A stretch of 33,376 bases of DNA from an uncultured Bacilli bacterium. Its GTDB lineage: Bacteria; Bacillota_I; Bacilli_A; RF39; UBA660. Made by a program: the position numbers and the translations under genes. The stretch is taken from assembly GCA_934101795.1 (NCBI GenBank), contig CAKORY010000011.1, positions 1-33,376 of the forward strand, written 5' to 3'. A model generated the notes under the pieces. It was not told where the DNA came from. It saw only the letters and a list, made by a program, of their open reading frames with translations, and made no database searches. Shown here one piece after another: positions 24,704-33,090 of this stretch (position 1 is the stretch's first letter; the number at the start of each line of letters is the position of its first letter).

Positions 24704-25405
24704 TCACCCATTTAATTCAACATCATTTTCAAATTCAATTTTCTTATCATTTATTAACTTTTGTGCTTGTTCAACAGTAATAACTTTCCAATAAATCATT
24801 TGATGAAGTACTTTATAATTGGCTTCTGATCTATTATCATCTTCTTTTAAAGAATTAACAATTTTATTAATATCTTCTAAAGCAAGTGTTGTACTAGTGG
24901 TCATTCTACCTATAAAAGGAGTTCTTTCTAAAAGCACTATAGCAAGTTTACTATCCATAACATATTTTTCTGTAGGTGCTAAATGCAAAAATACAAAAGA
25001 TACTAAAAATGCGACAATAACGCCTTCTACTAAACCAAGTAAAGCTCCTAGTATTTTAGATGGAATAGCAAGAACAATAGTTAATTTAAGTAAAGTTTCA
25101 ATTAATCCTGATAATGTAAGTAAAATATTTAAAACACAATATAAAACTACAAATACTACAATGAAAGAAATCATTTCATACATCAAAATATTGATTGATG
25201 TAATACCTTCAAATATACCTCCAAAATTAAAGAATGGCAAATGTTCCATTAAAAAATTAGCTACAATATCTTTTAAAACAAAAGAAACTACTAATATTGC
25301 TATAGTTCCAATTAAAGAAACTCCTGTTTTAATAACCCCACGTTTAAACCCCAAAGCAACATATAATAATACAATTAATATTATTACGACACTCATTATA
25401 TTCAT
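24704..25405 (-). CDS. CvpA-family membrane protein
   Basis: 233 residues with four hydrophobic segments in the first 150 (about 3-20, 28-50, 70-100 and 105-145) and the GFKRGVIKT loop after the first helix, the pattern of CvpA/colicin V production-type proteins. The last 70 residues are polar. CvpA proteins contribute to envelope integrity, with no agreed reaction. The ATG follows AAGGAGAG. First gene of a cvpA-trxA unit. Confidence 0.85.
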   Translation of the reverse strand: MNIMSVVIILIVLLYVALGFKRGVIKTGVSLIGTIAILVVSFVLKDIVANFLMEHLPFFNFGGIFEGITSINILMYEMISFIVVFVVLYCVLNILLTLSGLIETLLKLTIVLAIPSKILGALLGLVEGVIVAFLVSFVFLHLAPTEKYVMDSKLAIVLLERTPFIGRMTTSTTLALEDINKIVNSLKEDDNRSEANYKVLHQMIYWKVITVEQAQKLINDKKIEFENDVELNG

Positions 25406-25515
25406 TTTTCTACTCTCCTTATATTAATTATATTATAAATATGGACAAAAATAAAGTCAAATATTATCATTTTATTAAAAAATATGTTAAAATAATAAAA
25501 GAAAGGAAAAATTTT

Positions 25516-26442
25516 ATGACAATAGTTTTTAAAGTAAGTGACAATATAAAACAAAAATTAATAAATTACTATGAGGATTTAAAAAGAGATAAAACTCCTC
25601 CATATGCTATATTTCAAGCAGAAGAAGGAGGAACTATCATTACTTTATATGAGTCAGGTAAAGTAATGTTTCAGGGTATTTCAGCAGATATAGATGCTAA
25701 TATTTGGATTGAAATGGAAAAAAAGTTTAATGGAAGAAGCATAGATATTAATACTGGTAAAGATAAAAAAGAAAAGGAAGAAAAGAAAACATTTAATTAT
25801 GATAAATATTCCACTATAGGTTCTGATGAAGTTGGTACTGGTGATTATTTTGGGCCAATCGTAGTTTGTGCAACATTCGTAGCAACTAGTAACGTAGAAT
25901 ATTTACATGACTTAAAGGTAACAGACTCAAAGAAAATAACAGATGACTATATCAAACAAATAGCACCAAAAATTATGGAAAAAGTTCCCTATTCTGCTTT
26001 TGTTCTAACAAATAAAGAATATAATAATTTAAATCATGAAAATGTAAATATGAATAAAATAAAAGCAATACTTCATAATAAAGTATTACTAAATCTTGTA
26101 GAAAAGAACTTACCATTTGATAAAATTGTAGTGGATCAATTTACTACTCCAAAAAGTTATTTTGGTTATTTAATAGACTTGCCAAAGAAAGTAACAGATA
26201 TAACATTTACTCCGAGAGCTGAAGAACAATGCTTAAGTGTTGCATGTGCATCAATTATAAGTAGATATATATTTTTAAGAGAAATGTATAAAATGAGTGA
26301 AGAACTAGGAAAAGAAATACCTAAGGGTGCTGGAGAAAATGTAGATAAATTTGTTCAGGAACTAGTAAATGAAAAAGGAATAGATATTCTAAATAACTAT
26401 GTAAAATTAAACTTTAAAAATACTCAAAAAATAAACAAATAA
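25516..26442 (+). CDS. rnhC: ribonuclease HIII
   Basis: Cleaves RNA in RNA/DNA hybrids. I chose the ATG at 25516 behind GAAAGGAA. The 25-codon extension upstream contains the promoter region. 308 residues. An N-terminal TBP-like substrate-binding domain (about 1-85) typical of type HIII is followed by the RNase H fold with GSDEVGTGDYFGP (the catalytic Asp-Glu pair), VTDSKKITD, a VVDQF strand carrying another catalytic aspartate, and the closing SVACASIISRY segment. It is followed by a strong terminator and is divergent from cvpA. Confidence 0.95.
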   Translation: MTIVFKVSDNIKQKLINYYEDLKRDKTPPYAIFQAEEGGTIITLYESGKVMFQGISADIDANIWIEMEKKFNGRSIDINTGKDKKEKEEKKTFNYDKYSTIGSDEVGTGDYFGPIVVCATFVATSNVEYLHDLKVTDSKKITDDYIKQIAPKIMEKVPYSAFVLTNKEYNNLNHENVNMNKIKAILHNKVLLNLVEKNLPFDKIVVDQFTTPKSYFGYLIDLPKKVTDITFTPRAEEQCLSVACASIISRYIFLREMYKMSEELGKEIPKGAGENVDKFVQELVNEKGIDILNNYVKLNFKNTQKINK

Positions 26443-26444
26443 AT

Positions 26445-26475
26445 AAAACCTGATAGTATTACACTATCAGGTTTT
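26445..26475. terminator. bidirectional terminator between rnhC and the surface-protein gene
   Basis: A perfect 13-bp stem, AAAACCTGATAGT with ACTATCAGGTTTT, and a five-base loop (26458-26462). Flanking T-rich sequence on both strands lets it end both convergent genes. Confidence 0.9.
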
Positions 26476-26501
26476 ATATTGTATAGGTTTTGTTATAACC
26501 A

Positions 26502-29156
26502 CTATTTTACACGAATTGGTGAATTTTGAGTTCCACTTCCAGATGCATAGTTCACGGAAGATGAGAGATAGAAGACTGGGCGCGCCGCATACGCATCATT
26601 CGGATAACCAAACGTGAGGTAGCAACCGTACGACACACTGTACACACGAATGTCAGTGCCCGCATTACGGGAAATAGTCCATTCATTTAGTCCCATATAC
26701 ATCCAATTTGCATTTTTAATGGCTTCGCCATTATAATCTCTAAGGCTTGTTGTCCACGCACTTGGTAATGCTGCAAATCCATAATCGCTTGCATACATTA
26801 ATCCTATTTTTGCACTATATTCTGTTTTATTATCTGTACTATTTGTTGTTACAGGATTCACTATCTCATTTTGATATACTGTTTTGGCTGGTTGGTATAA
26901 ATATGGACTTCCTCCAACCTTCCATGTTGTTGTATCTATTTTATTTGCCCATTCTGCTCCTATATTTGTTATGAAATTTTGATTTAAATTTGTTTTATTT
27001 AACAAACTTGTACTCCATGTATTTGATCCTTTTCCATTATTTATACTTGTATTATTTTTATAATTCCATGTATATCCTGCTATATTAGCTAAATTATTTC
27101 CTTTATAATTTAAAGATTTTTCAGAATATTTACCTTTATAATCTCCATTTGTACCTAATAATGTGCTTGTTGCATAATCTGATTTGATTAGTTTCACTCT
27201 ATCACCAAATACTCCGATTATTCTATATAGATTATCAGCTGGGCATGAGCTTTGAGTACTTCCAAAACATACATAATTATTTGGATTTGCCCCTGCATAT
27301 CTATAAGAATTATCTCCTGCTCCATTTGCTAAAGAACTATTATGATAATATAATCCGTTTGACCCTTGTGATGTATATTTTGATTTTATATACGAAGCTA
27401 AACTATTACTCTTCGTTCTAATAGATGTTGATGATACACTACTTTCTCTATTATTGCTATCTTTTACATAAACCTTTACATAGAATGTAGCATCGCTTGT
27501 TAAATTATTAAATGTATAACTACTTGACGAACTTTCTACATAATTTGATCCATTATCTTTTGAATAATAATATTTTACAACATTTCCAGTTCCACCACTT
27601 GCACTAACACTTATGGTAATTGAACTAGATGTTGATGAAGTTGATACATTTGTTACTTTTGGAAGTACATATGCATCAGTTGTTACACTTAAACTGTATA
27701 CATTTGATTCTTTTCCTAAAGTATCAACTACTTTTACTTTTATTGAGTAATTTGTTTTTTCATTTAATCCTGTAAATGTATATGATGAATTAGTACTTTC
27801 TGTAAATGCTCCATTATTTATTGAATAATAATATTTAGATATATTATTTGTTCCATTTGCCCCCACTACAGAAACACTTATTTGATTATATTTTGTTGTT
27901 GGTGTAACATTTGTTACACTTGGTAATATATATGTTTCTGTTGATATAGCTTTAACAAATTCTGTTGAATATCTTCCATAACTATCAAGTACTTTTACTT
28001 TTATTTTATATTCTGTTGTATCTTTTAAATTATTAAATACATAACTATTTGAATCACTTTCTTCATAAGTTTGTCCATTATCTTTTGAATAATAGTATTT
28101 TACTATATCATTATCTCCTTTAGTTGCATTAACACTTAGTGTTATACTATTTAAAGTTGATGTATGACTTACACTATTTACAACTGGATTATTATACTCA
28201 CTTGTTGTTACTTCAGTTTCATATAAATTAGTTTTAATACCATTCTTATCTACTCCATAACTATAAACTTTATATACAGAGTTATCACTTAAATTATCAA
28301 ATTTATATGTATTTTTATCTGTTTCTACAAAAGTTACATCTTTTAAAGCTACTTTTTTAACACCACTATTATTTACATAACCTGTTACATTACTTGATGT
28401 TTTTTCTATACCATAAAAGTATTTATTTACTTCTGCACTACCTTTTTCTACATCTAAAGTAGTATCAATACTATTATAAGTTGTTTTAGTTGTCATATTA
28501 GTTATTTTAGATAACTCATAACTATTCATTTTATCACTGGTAACAAATAATTTACCTGATAAGCTTTTACCCATATTCTTAGATTGATCAGTATCAAGAT
28601 TAGCAAATGTAACTTCAACCTTCCAATCTTGAGTAATTGTATTTCCACGAGTTGCTTCAATGTCATAATCTGGCACTAATAAAAATCCACCAGTTCTAGT
28701 TGTAATATCAAAACCTTTGTCATAATGAACTAGTCCAGTAATATTTTCAAGTTTATTACCATTTGGATCTGTTACATTTAAATATAACTCTGGAGTACCA
28801 TCCTGTGTTGTATATTCAAAATCATTTGTATCAATAACAAAATATATGTTATAACTTCTTGCTGTTTTTTCTACATTTTTTGAATTACTAGCGGTGAGTG
28901 TTGCATGTGCACCGGTTGAATCACTAACGTCAGTTCCACCTTTTTTTAATTCACTTTGTGAAATAGAAATATTAATGGCCTTATCAATTTTAAATGTTAA
29001 CAAATCAGTTGTTGCTGTTGTAACATCAACTTTTGATGAACCACCTTCTCCCCCTTGTGCTTTAAAGTATGCATATGTTGCACCAGCCACTAAGGTAATT
29101 AATGTTAAAACCCCAACTATACTAAGAATTAATGCTTGTTTTTTATTTTTTTCCAT
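26502..29156 (-). CDS. large secreted FN3-repeat protein with a DGR-like variable C-terminus
   Basis: 884 residues from the ATG at 29156, behind AAGGATG. The N-terminus is lysine-rich, then hydrophobic, ending in GATYAYFKA, the pattern of SipW-dependent signal peptides of TasA/camelysin-type proteins. A camelysin-like region (about 40-220) follows. From about 225 to 580 there are four FN3-like repeats, three with the landmark KYYYS and closing strands such as YKIKVKV. The C-terminal 300 residues form a cysteine-bearing domain (YVCFGSTQSSCPADN) ending in RPVFYLSSSV and SGSGTQNSPIRV. That end matches ligand-binding domains used as targets of diversity-generating retroelements. Its GC-rich codons differ sharply from the rest of the gene. 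Probably an exposed adhesin or binding protein; the ligand is unknown. Confidence 0.85.
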   Translation of the reverse strand: MEKNKKQALILSIVGVLTLITLVAGATYAYFKAQGGEGGSSKVDVTTATTDLLTFKIDKAINISISQSELKKGGTDVSDSTGAHATLTASNSKNVEKTARSYNIYFVIDTNDFEYTTQDGTPELYLNVTDPNGNKLENITGLVHYDKGFDITTRTGGFLLVPDYDIEATRGNTITQDWKVEVTFANLDTDQSKNMGKSLSGKLFVTSDKMNSYELSKITNMTTKTTYNSIDTTLDVEKGSAEVNKYFYGIEKTSSNVTGYVNNSGVKKVALKDVTFVETDKNTYKFDNLSDNSVYKVYSYGVDKNGIKTNLYETEVTTSEYNNPVVNSVSHTSTLNSITLSVNATKGDNDIVKYYYSKDNGQTYEESDSNSYVFNNLKDTTEYKIKVKVLDSYGRYSTEFVKAISTETYILPSVTNVTPTTKYNQISVSVVGANGTNNISKYYYSINNGAFTESTNSSYTFTGLNEKTNYSIKVKVVDTLGKESNVYSLSVTTDAYVLPKVTNVSTSSTSSSITISVSASGGTGNVVKYYYSKDNGSNYVESSSSSYTFNNLTSDATFYVKVYVKDSNNRESSVSSTSIRTKSNSLASYIKSKYTSQGSNGLYYHNSSLANGAGDNSYRYAGANPNNYVCFGSTQSSCPADNLYRIIGVFGDRVKLIKSDYATSTLLGTNGDYKGKYSEKSLNYKGNNLANIAGYTWNYKNNTSINNGKGSNTWSTSLLNKTNLNQNFITNIGAEWANKIDTTTWKVGGSPYLYQPAKTVYQNEIVNPVTTNSTDNKTEYSAKIGLMYASDYGFAALPSAWTTSLRDYNGEAIKNANWMYMGLNEWTISRNAGTDIRVYSVSYGCYLTFGYPNDAYAARPVFYLSSSVNYASGSGTQNSPIRVK
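26567..26675 (-). other. candidate DGR variable region (VR)
   Basis: Within the surface-protein gene, 55 of the 100 bases at 26571-26670 are G or C, in a genome that is otherwise strongly AT-rich. On the coding strand the putative variable positions use TAC, AGT, TAC, TGC, TAC, TTT, GGT, TAT, AAT and GAT, all ending in C or T. This is what adenine mutagenesis of AAY template codons gives. The intervening conserved positions mostly use adenine-free codons (GTG, CTC, GCG, CGC, GTC, TTC), rare elsewhere here. The protein pattern VxxVxxGxxL ... YAARPVFYL matches known DGR targets. No reverse transcriptase, Avd or template repeat is in the window. Confidence 0.65.
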
Positions 29157-29212
29157 AAATACCACATCCTTACTAACTTTCTTCCTATATTACAAAATAA
29201 TTTTATCACATA

Positions 29213-29248
29213 AAAAAACAAATGAAAAGTATTTTTCATTTGTTTTTT
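29213..29248. terminator. terminator upstream of the surface-protein gene
   Basis: A 16-bp perfect stem (29213-29228 with 29233-29248) of the form AAAAAACAAATGAAAA / TTTTCATTTGTTTTTT with a 4-base loop. It ends the 29257-30048 gene on the minus strand and could work both ways. Confidence 0.8.
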
Positions 29249-29256
29249 AAATATTT

Positions 29257-30048
29257 TTACTCAGCTTCACTTGATACCCAATAATAGTTATCTCCATCTT
29301 TTTGAAAAATATGTTTATATACTTTACCATATCTTTTCATAAAATTATAATCTATATTTTTTTTATTATCATATTTTTTACTACATTTATCATTCTTATC
29401 ATTAGTCATAAAACTTGTATAACATTCATCATTTATTACTTTTAAGAAATAATCATATATAATTAATTTATCATCTTTTTTATAAGAATTCTTTATAGTT
29501 CTATATGTATGAGGTTCTCCCCCGATTGAATAAGTATATTTTTCTGATAATCCGCAATAATAATAACCTTCACTATAATGACATACACTTACATTATCAA
29601 GTTTAAAACTTTCATCATTTTTAAGATCTTCCCCAAATATTTCTTTATACTTTTTATGTACATCATCTTTATTTATTTTAGATACAGTACATATATTTCC
29701 TTCATAATTATCTAAAGCAAATACCATATCATCTTTTAAAGTACATAAATTATTTTTTTTATTTTTATCAAGTTTTACTTCTTCACCAGTTTCATCCAAA
29801 AGATTATAAGATAAACATATTTTAGTGGTATTTTCTAAAGTATCCTTTGTAACTTTATCTTTATTATACATAACTAAGCCATTACATCTTTCTAAATTAC
29901 TATTACTAACATATTTATAAGCATCTATTACCATACTATTTTTAGAATTAATAGGTAATCCTTTTTTAATAAGAAGCACTAATATAATAACCACTAAAAT
30001 TACAATTATAATACTTAAAAATACAATTAACTTATCTTTCTTTTTCAT
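29257..30048 (-). CDS. hypothetical membrane-anchored protein, 263 aa
   Basis: Not recognised. The lysine-rich start MKKKDK, then a strongly hydrophobic stretch (about 8-28) form an N-terminal anchor without a lipobox. The outer domain of about 230 residues contains eight or so cysteines, including a CHYSEGYYYCG motif, which suggests disulfides outside the cell. It lies between the XRE-type regulator (8 bases upstream) and the surface protein, with a terminator after it. Possibly part of the same surface system, but function is unknown. Confidence 0.7.
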   Translation of the reverse strand: MKKKDKLIVFLSIIIVILVVIILVLLIKKGLPINSKNSMVIDAYKYVSNSNLERCNGLVMYNKDKVTKDTLENTTKICLSYNLLDETGEEVKLDKNKKNNLCTLKDDMVFALDNYEGNICTVSKINKDDVHKKYKEIFGEDLKNDESFKLDNVSVCHYSEGYYYCGLSEKYTYSIGGEPHTYRTIKNSYKKDDKLIIYDYFLKVINDECYTSFMTNDKNDKCSKKYDNKKNIDYNFMKRYGKVYKHIFQKDGDNYYWVSSEAE

Positions 30049-30056
30049 AAATACCT

Positions 30057-30827
30057 CTATACTTTTCTAGTTTGAATTTCTGCCATTTTTTCAAATACTT
30101 CAGATGCATTATCAGCATTTATATCATTATATCCTAGTTCTCTTAGAGCTTGAATCTTCACTGTACTAAGTTGTTGAGTTCTCGTTAATTTTTCTTCATT
30201 TTTTTGTTCTATTTCTTGAATAAATCTTTTATGACTTTCAGCTAGTTTACTTTTAGATGCTCCACCATTATTATAAAGAGTTAATGCTGAATAAAGTATT
30301 CCTTCAAAGATAAATTGTTTATCTTCATCAAATTTATATTCTTCTGGTTTAATAAAACAATTTGATTTAGCCATATAACCCATTATATACTTAATTTCAG
30401 GAACATTATCCATTGATTGAAGCATATAATACATATATCTTACAGCACTACTTGCTTCATTATCATTATCTTCTAATTTTTCTTTAAGTAAAAAGATAAA
30501 ATCATTTAAAAGTTGTTTATTATCTTTAGTAAGACCATTCATATCTATAAAAGATTCAATATTACCATTTTGCTTAATAGCACTATTAAGTCTTTTTTCA
30601 ACTTCCATTAAATAATTAGTATCAACAACAATATTTTCTATACTTTTCTTACTTCCATCTTTAATATCTAAAAGTTGTAAAAGTAATACTTTCTTTTCTT
30701 TAGGCCATTTATCTAAACTATCTAACACTAAATAGTTATATACCATCTGACGACTTACTCCAAGATACTTTGCAAGTTTAACTTTTGAAAGGCCTAATTC
30801 TTGCAATAATTCATTTAATCTATTCAT
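30057..30827 (-). CDS. XRE-type helix-turn-helix protein, 256 aa
   Basis: The ATG at 30827 (MNRLNELL) is preceded by GAAGGTAG. The start 11 codons upstream is rejected because it overlaps the promoter. Residues 5-60 form a Cro/CI-type helix-turn-helix (GLSKVKLAKYLGVSRQMVYNY). The remaining 190 residues are helical with no recognised enzyme motif and could be an oligomerisation or ligand domain. It directly precedes the membrane-anchored protein on the same strand and may regulate it, the surface-protein gene or itself. Confidence 0.8.
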   Translation of the reverse strand: MNRLNELLQELGLSKVKLAKYLGVSRQMVYNYLVLDSLDKWPKEKKVLLLQLLDIKDGSKKSIENIVVDTNYLMEVEKRLNSAIKQNGNIESFIDMNGLTKDNKQLLNDFIFLLKEKLEDNDNEASSAVRYMYYMLQSMDNVPEIKYIMGYMAKSNCFIKPEEYKFDEDKQFIFEGILYSALTLYNNGGASKSKLAESHKRFIQEIEQKNEEKLTRTQQLSTVKIQALRELGYNDINADNASEVFEKMAEIQTRKV

Positions 30828-30859
30828 TTTATCACTACCTTCTTTAACTTTACACATCA

Positions 30860-30888
30860 ATTATACATAACTTAACACTAAAAATCAA
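30860..30888 (-). promoter_or_regulatory. promoter of the XRE-type regulator
   Basis: TTGATT (30888-30883), 17 bases, perfect TATAAT (30865-30860). It overlaps the region right after the mnmA stop and gives a short leader to the ATG at 30827. Confidence 0.65.
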
Positions 30889-30890
30889 GA

Positions 30891-32003
30891 TTAATTGTGT
30901 AAATACCATAAATATTCATCATTATTTTTAATTTCGTCAATAAAACCACAACCAAGACATTCTTCGCCAAGATATAAAACACATGCTTGACCAGGAGTAA
31001 CAGCCTTAACTTTCTCAGGATATTTAACTTTAATTTTACCACCTTCCAAGTATTCTAATTCAACTGCATGATCAGCATCTCTATATCTAAATTTAGCTGT
31101 GCAAAATGTAGGTCTTAAACTACTAATAAAATTAACATTATCTATAATGCATTCATCACTCATTAAGTATTTATTATCTTCTCCGAAAGCTACATATAAT
31201 ATATTTTTTTCAACGTTTTTACCACATACATAATGTCTTTCTAAATTTCCACTTATGCCAACATTTCTTCTTTGCCCAATCGTATAATTCATAAGACCTG
31301 TATGTCTTCCAATAACTTCCTTAGTTTCAACATCAACAATATCCCCAGGATTAGGTCTTAAATAATTTTCAACAAATTTTTGATAGTTTCTCTCACCTAT
31401 AAAACAAATACCTGTTGAATCTTTCTTATGAGCAACATTTAAATTATTTTCTTCTGCTATTTTTCTTATCTCCGGTTTTGTATAATCTCCAATTGGAAAT
31501 AAAACATTCTTTAAAGCATCTCTTTTAACATCTGCCAAAAAATATGTTTGATCTTTATTTAAATCAACAGCTCTTTTAAGTTTACCATCTTCCATTTTAG
31601 CATAATGACCTGTAGCTATATAATCTGCCCCTAATCTTTTAGCTTCTTTAATAAATAAATCAAACTTAATAAATTTATTACATAACATATCTGGATTAGG
31701 TGTTCTTCCTTTTTTTAATTCTTCTAAAAAGTAAGTAAATACATAATCCCAATATTCTTTGATAAAATCTATTCTATGAAGTTTTATACCTAATTTATTA
31801 CATAATTCTAATGCATCATTATAATCTTTTTCTTGAGGACATATATCATTAAAATCATTTGGATTTCCTAAAAAATCATTGTTGATATTACTATCCCAAT
31901 TACGCATAAAAAGACCTTCTACATCATAGCCATCTTTTTGTAAAAGAAGAGCACCCACCGCAGAGTCTACTCCTCCAGATATTCCCATAATTACTTTTTT
32001 CAT
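30891..32003 (-). CDS. mnmA: tRNA-specific 2-thiouridylase
   Basis: Adds sulfur to uridine 34 of tRNAs for Lys, Glu and Gln. 370 residues from the ATG at 32003. ATG 32009 and GTG 32012 are also possible, because no strong ribosome site decides between them. The ATP pyrophosphatase loop is GISGGVDSAV near residues 6-15. The nucleophile cysteine lies in NPDMLCNKFIKF (about 105) and the second catalytic cysteine in STGICFIGER (about 200). The C-terminal tRNA-binding beta-barrel part ends normally. A TATAAT at 32024-32019 between spoIIM and mnmA could give a nearly leaderless transcript. Confidence 0.97.
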   Translation of the reverse strand: MKKVIMGISGGVDSAVGALLLQKDGYDVEGLFMRNWDSNINNDFLGNPNDFNDICPQEKDYNDALELCNKLGIKLHRIDFIKEYWDYVFTYFLEELKKGRTPNPDMLCNKFIKFDLFIKEAKRLGADYIATGHYAKMEDGKLKRAVDLNKDQTYFLADVKRDALKNVLFPIGDYTKPEIRKIAEENNLNVAHKKDSTGICFIGERNYQKFVENYLRPNPGDIVDVETKEVIGRHTGLMNYTIGQRRNVGISGNLERHYVCGKNVEKNILYVAFGEDNKYLMSDECIIDNVNFISSLRPTFCTAKFRYRDADHAVELEYLEGGKIKVKYPEKVKAVTPGQACVLYLGEECLGCGFIDEIKNNDEYLWYLHN

Positions 32004-32026
32004 AAACATCACGTAAATATTATACC

Positions 32027-32602
32027 TTATTTTATTAGAAAATTAAAGATATTAATAAGTTTTACTTCACTAAAATACAAAATTATATCACTAATCATAA
32101 TAATACCAATAAAAACTATACTTCTTTTCATAAATATAGATAAAGATTCTTTATTATTTTTTTTATATACTAAATAATCTATTACACATTTAACTATTTT
32201 AAATAAATTTACACTAAATATAATAAGTAATACTATAAATACTAATTTACTTATAATTACATATAAAACTCCGAATAACATGCCTTTAATACCAAATATA
32301 CATGTAATAGAACTTATTATAAAACCTATGGTAAATCCATTATAAAACATAAAAAATATTACAAGTGGCCCTCCAATTAAAAAGATACTTAATATGAGTA
32401 ATGTAGAAAGTATTACTAAATGTTGCACTAGTATACTAATATTACTTGCACCAAAACTTTGCAAAAAGTTATTTATATTCAAAAATAATATCTCTTTTGT
32501 TGATTCATCTAACATAAGTACAAAAACTACTCCAGTTATAATACCTATAATTAAAACAATACCCATAAATAAATATAATTTCTTACTTAAGCTTGTCCAC
32601 AT
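32027..32602 (-). CDS. SpoIIM-like membrane protein
   Basis: 191 residues from the ATG at 32602, behind GGTGAT. Five hydrophobic segments are visible. The central part (GPLVIFFMFYNGFTIGFII, then GIKGMLFGVLYVI) matches the stage II sporulation protein M/YtrH-type pattern. In spore formers SpoIIM belongs to the engulfment complex with SpoIID and SpoIIP, but family members occur in organisms that do not sporulate. No SpoIID or SpoIIP gene is in the window. It precedes mnmA on the same strand with 23 bases between the coding parts. Confidence 0.75.
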   Translation of the reverse strand: MWTSLSKKLYLFMGIVLIIGIITGVVFVLMLDESTKEILFLNINNFLQSFGASNISILVQHLVILSTLLILSIFLIGGPLVIFFMFYNGFTIGFIISSITCIFGIKGMLFGVLYVIISKLVFIVLLIIFSVNLFKIVKCVIDYLVYKKNNKESLSIFMKRSIVFIGIIMISDIILYFSEVKLINIFNFLIK

Positions 32603-32623
32603 TTCTATCACCACTTAATTATA

Positions 32624-32652
32624 TTGCAAATTTATTAAAATTATGATAAATT
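32624..32652 (+). promoter_or_regulatory. promoter of the small DUF4044-type gene
   Basis: TTGCAA (32624-32629), 17 bases, TAAATT (32647-32652) with TG one base upstream. A short leader leads to the SD-like AAAGTGGTGAA before the TTG start. Confidence 0.5.
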
Positions 32653-32685
32653 ATTTATATAAACAAAAGAAAGTGGTGAATTATT

Positions 32686-32778
32686 TTGAATAAAAAAGCG
32701 CAAAAAATAGTAGTTTGGATTATGCTTATAGTTATGGTAGCAAGTGTAGTTGCTGGTATAATTGCTTATATTATCTAA
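32686..32778 (+). CDS. DUF4044-type single-helix membrane protein, 30 aa
   Basis: A TTG-started ORF reading MNKKAQKIVVWIMLIVM, then VASVVAGIIAYII and stop. A short lysine-rich head is followed by a single membrane helix with the VVWIML pattern of the DUF4044 family, small proteins of Firmicutes with no known function. AAAGTGGTGAA lies about ten bases upstream and a promoter precedes it. It is too short and has the wrong start codon for most gene finders. Confidence 0.65.
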   Translation: MNKKAQKIVVWIMLIVMVASVVAGIIAYII

Positions 32779-32811
32779 AATATTAAGCCACATTTTAAAG
32801 CAAAGAACTAT

Positions 32812-32840
32812 TTGACAAAAATTAATAGTTATGCTATTAT
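32812..32840 (+). promoter_or_regulatory. promoter of antisense RNA, copy 2
   Basis: TTGACA (32812-32817), exactly 17 bases, TATTAT (32835-32840). The boxes and spacing match copies 1 and 3 while the spacer differs. Confidence 0.85.
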
Positions 32841-32846
32841 GTATAT

Positions 32847-32964
32847 AGCAAAGGAAATTTGCATAAATTAAAAATGGAACATCCAGTATTTCCGAGATTG
32901 GATGCTACCAATAAAATATTGTTGTTGCATCTAAATCAACCTCGTTGATCTAGATGCTTTCTTT
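32847..32964 (+). ncRNA. putative type I antitoxin RNA, copy 2 (about 118 nt)
   Basis: The predicted transcript begins near 32847. It contains a GCAAA/TTTGC hairpin, then a CATCCA/TGGATG hairpin (32880-32904), and ends in a 14-bp stem with one mismatch (32927-32940 with 32944-32957) followed by TTTCTTT. Its 3' end overlaps the toxin stop codon. It is therefore convergent with, and antisense to, the 3' end of the toxin mRNA, as in the TxpA/RatA and BsrG/SR4 systems of Bacillus. Confidence 0.8.
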
Positions 32965-33052
32965 ATTTTGTAATTAATAACAAAGTTATTATAATTAACA
33001 AATAAATTATAATGCAGAATTGCATTAAGATAAATGTATCTTTTGCATTCAT
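32963..33052 (-). CDS. putative type I toxin peptide, copy 2 (29 aa)
   Basis: The peptide reads MNAKDTFILMQFC, then a run of I, L, Y and T residues ending in ITK. A short polar head is followed by one helix of about 22 hydrophobic residues and a terminal lysine. The layout, including a LMxxF element near residues 9-12, resembles holin-like toxins and the TxpA/BsrG group. GGGGTG lies six bases before the ATG at 33052. An upstream in-frame ATG two codons earlier touches that site and is rejected. The leader can hide the ribosome site in a hairpin. An extended -10 promoter lies upstream. Toxicity is inferred from architecture only. Confidence 0.75.
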   Translation of the reverse strand: MNAKDTFILMQFCIIIYLLIIITLLLITK

Positions 33053-33058
33053 GCGCAT

Positions 33059-33090
33059 CACCCCACTCTCATTTCTGAATAATGAGGTAG
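33059..33090 (-). promoter_or_regulatory. hairpin hiding the toxin ribosome site, copy 2
   Basis: In the toxin leader ACCTCATT pairs with AATGAG and GGGGT further on, so the SD-like GGGGTG (33064-33059) is taken up. Copy 1 keeps the pairing with a different site: ACCTC pairs with GAGGT at 12583-12579. The site changed from GAGGT to GGGGT and the pairing survives as a G-U pair. Confidence 0.55.

Noticed and set aside
25441..25515. 25-codon N-terminal extension of RNase HIII
   Set aside because: The next ATG has a good ribosome site (GAAAGGAA) and starts the TBP-like domain properly; the extension is AT-rich leader sequence.
26445..26520. Template repeat (TR) of a DGR just downstream of the surface-protein gene
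   Set aside because: The only structure there is the bidirectional terminator, followed by rnhC. No second copy of the GC-rich block and no reverse transcriptase occur in the window.
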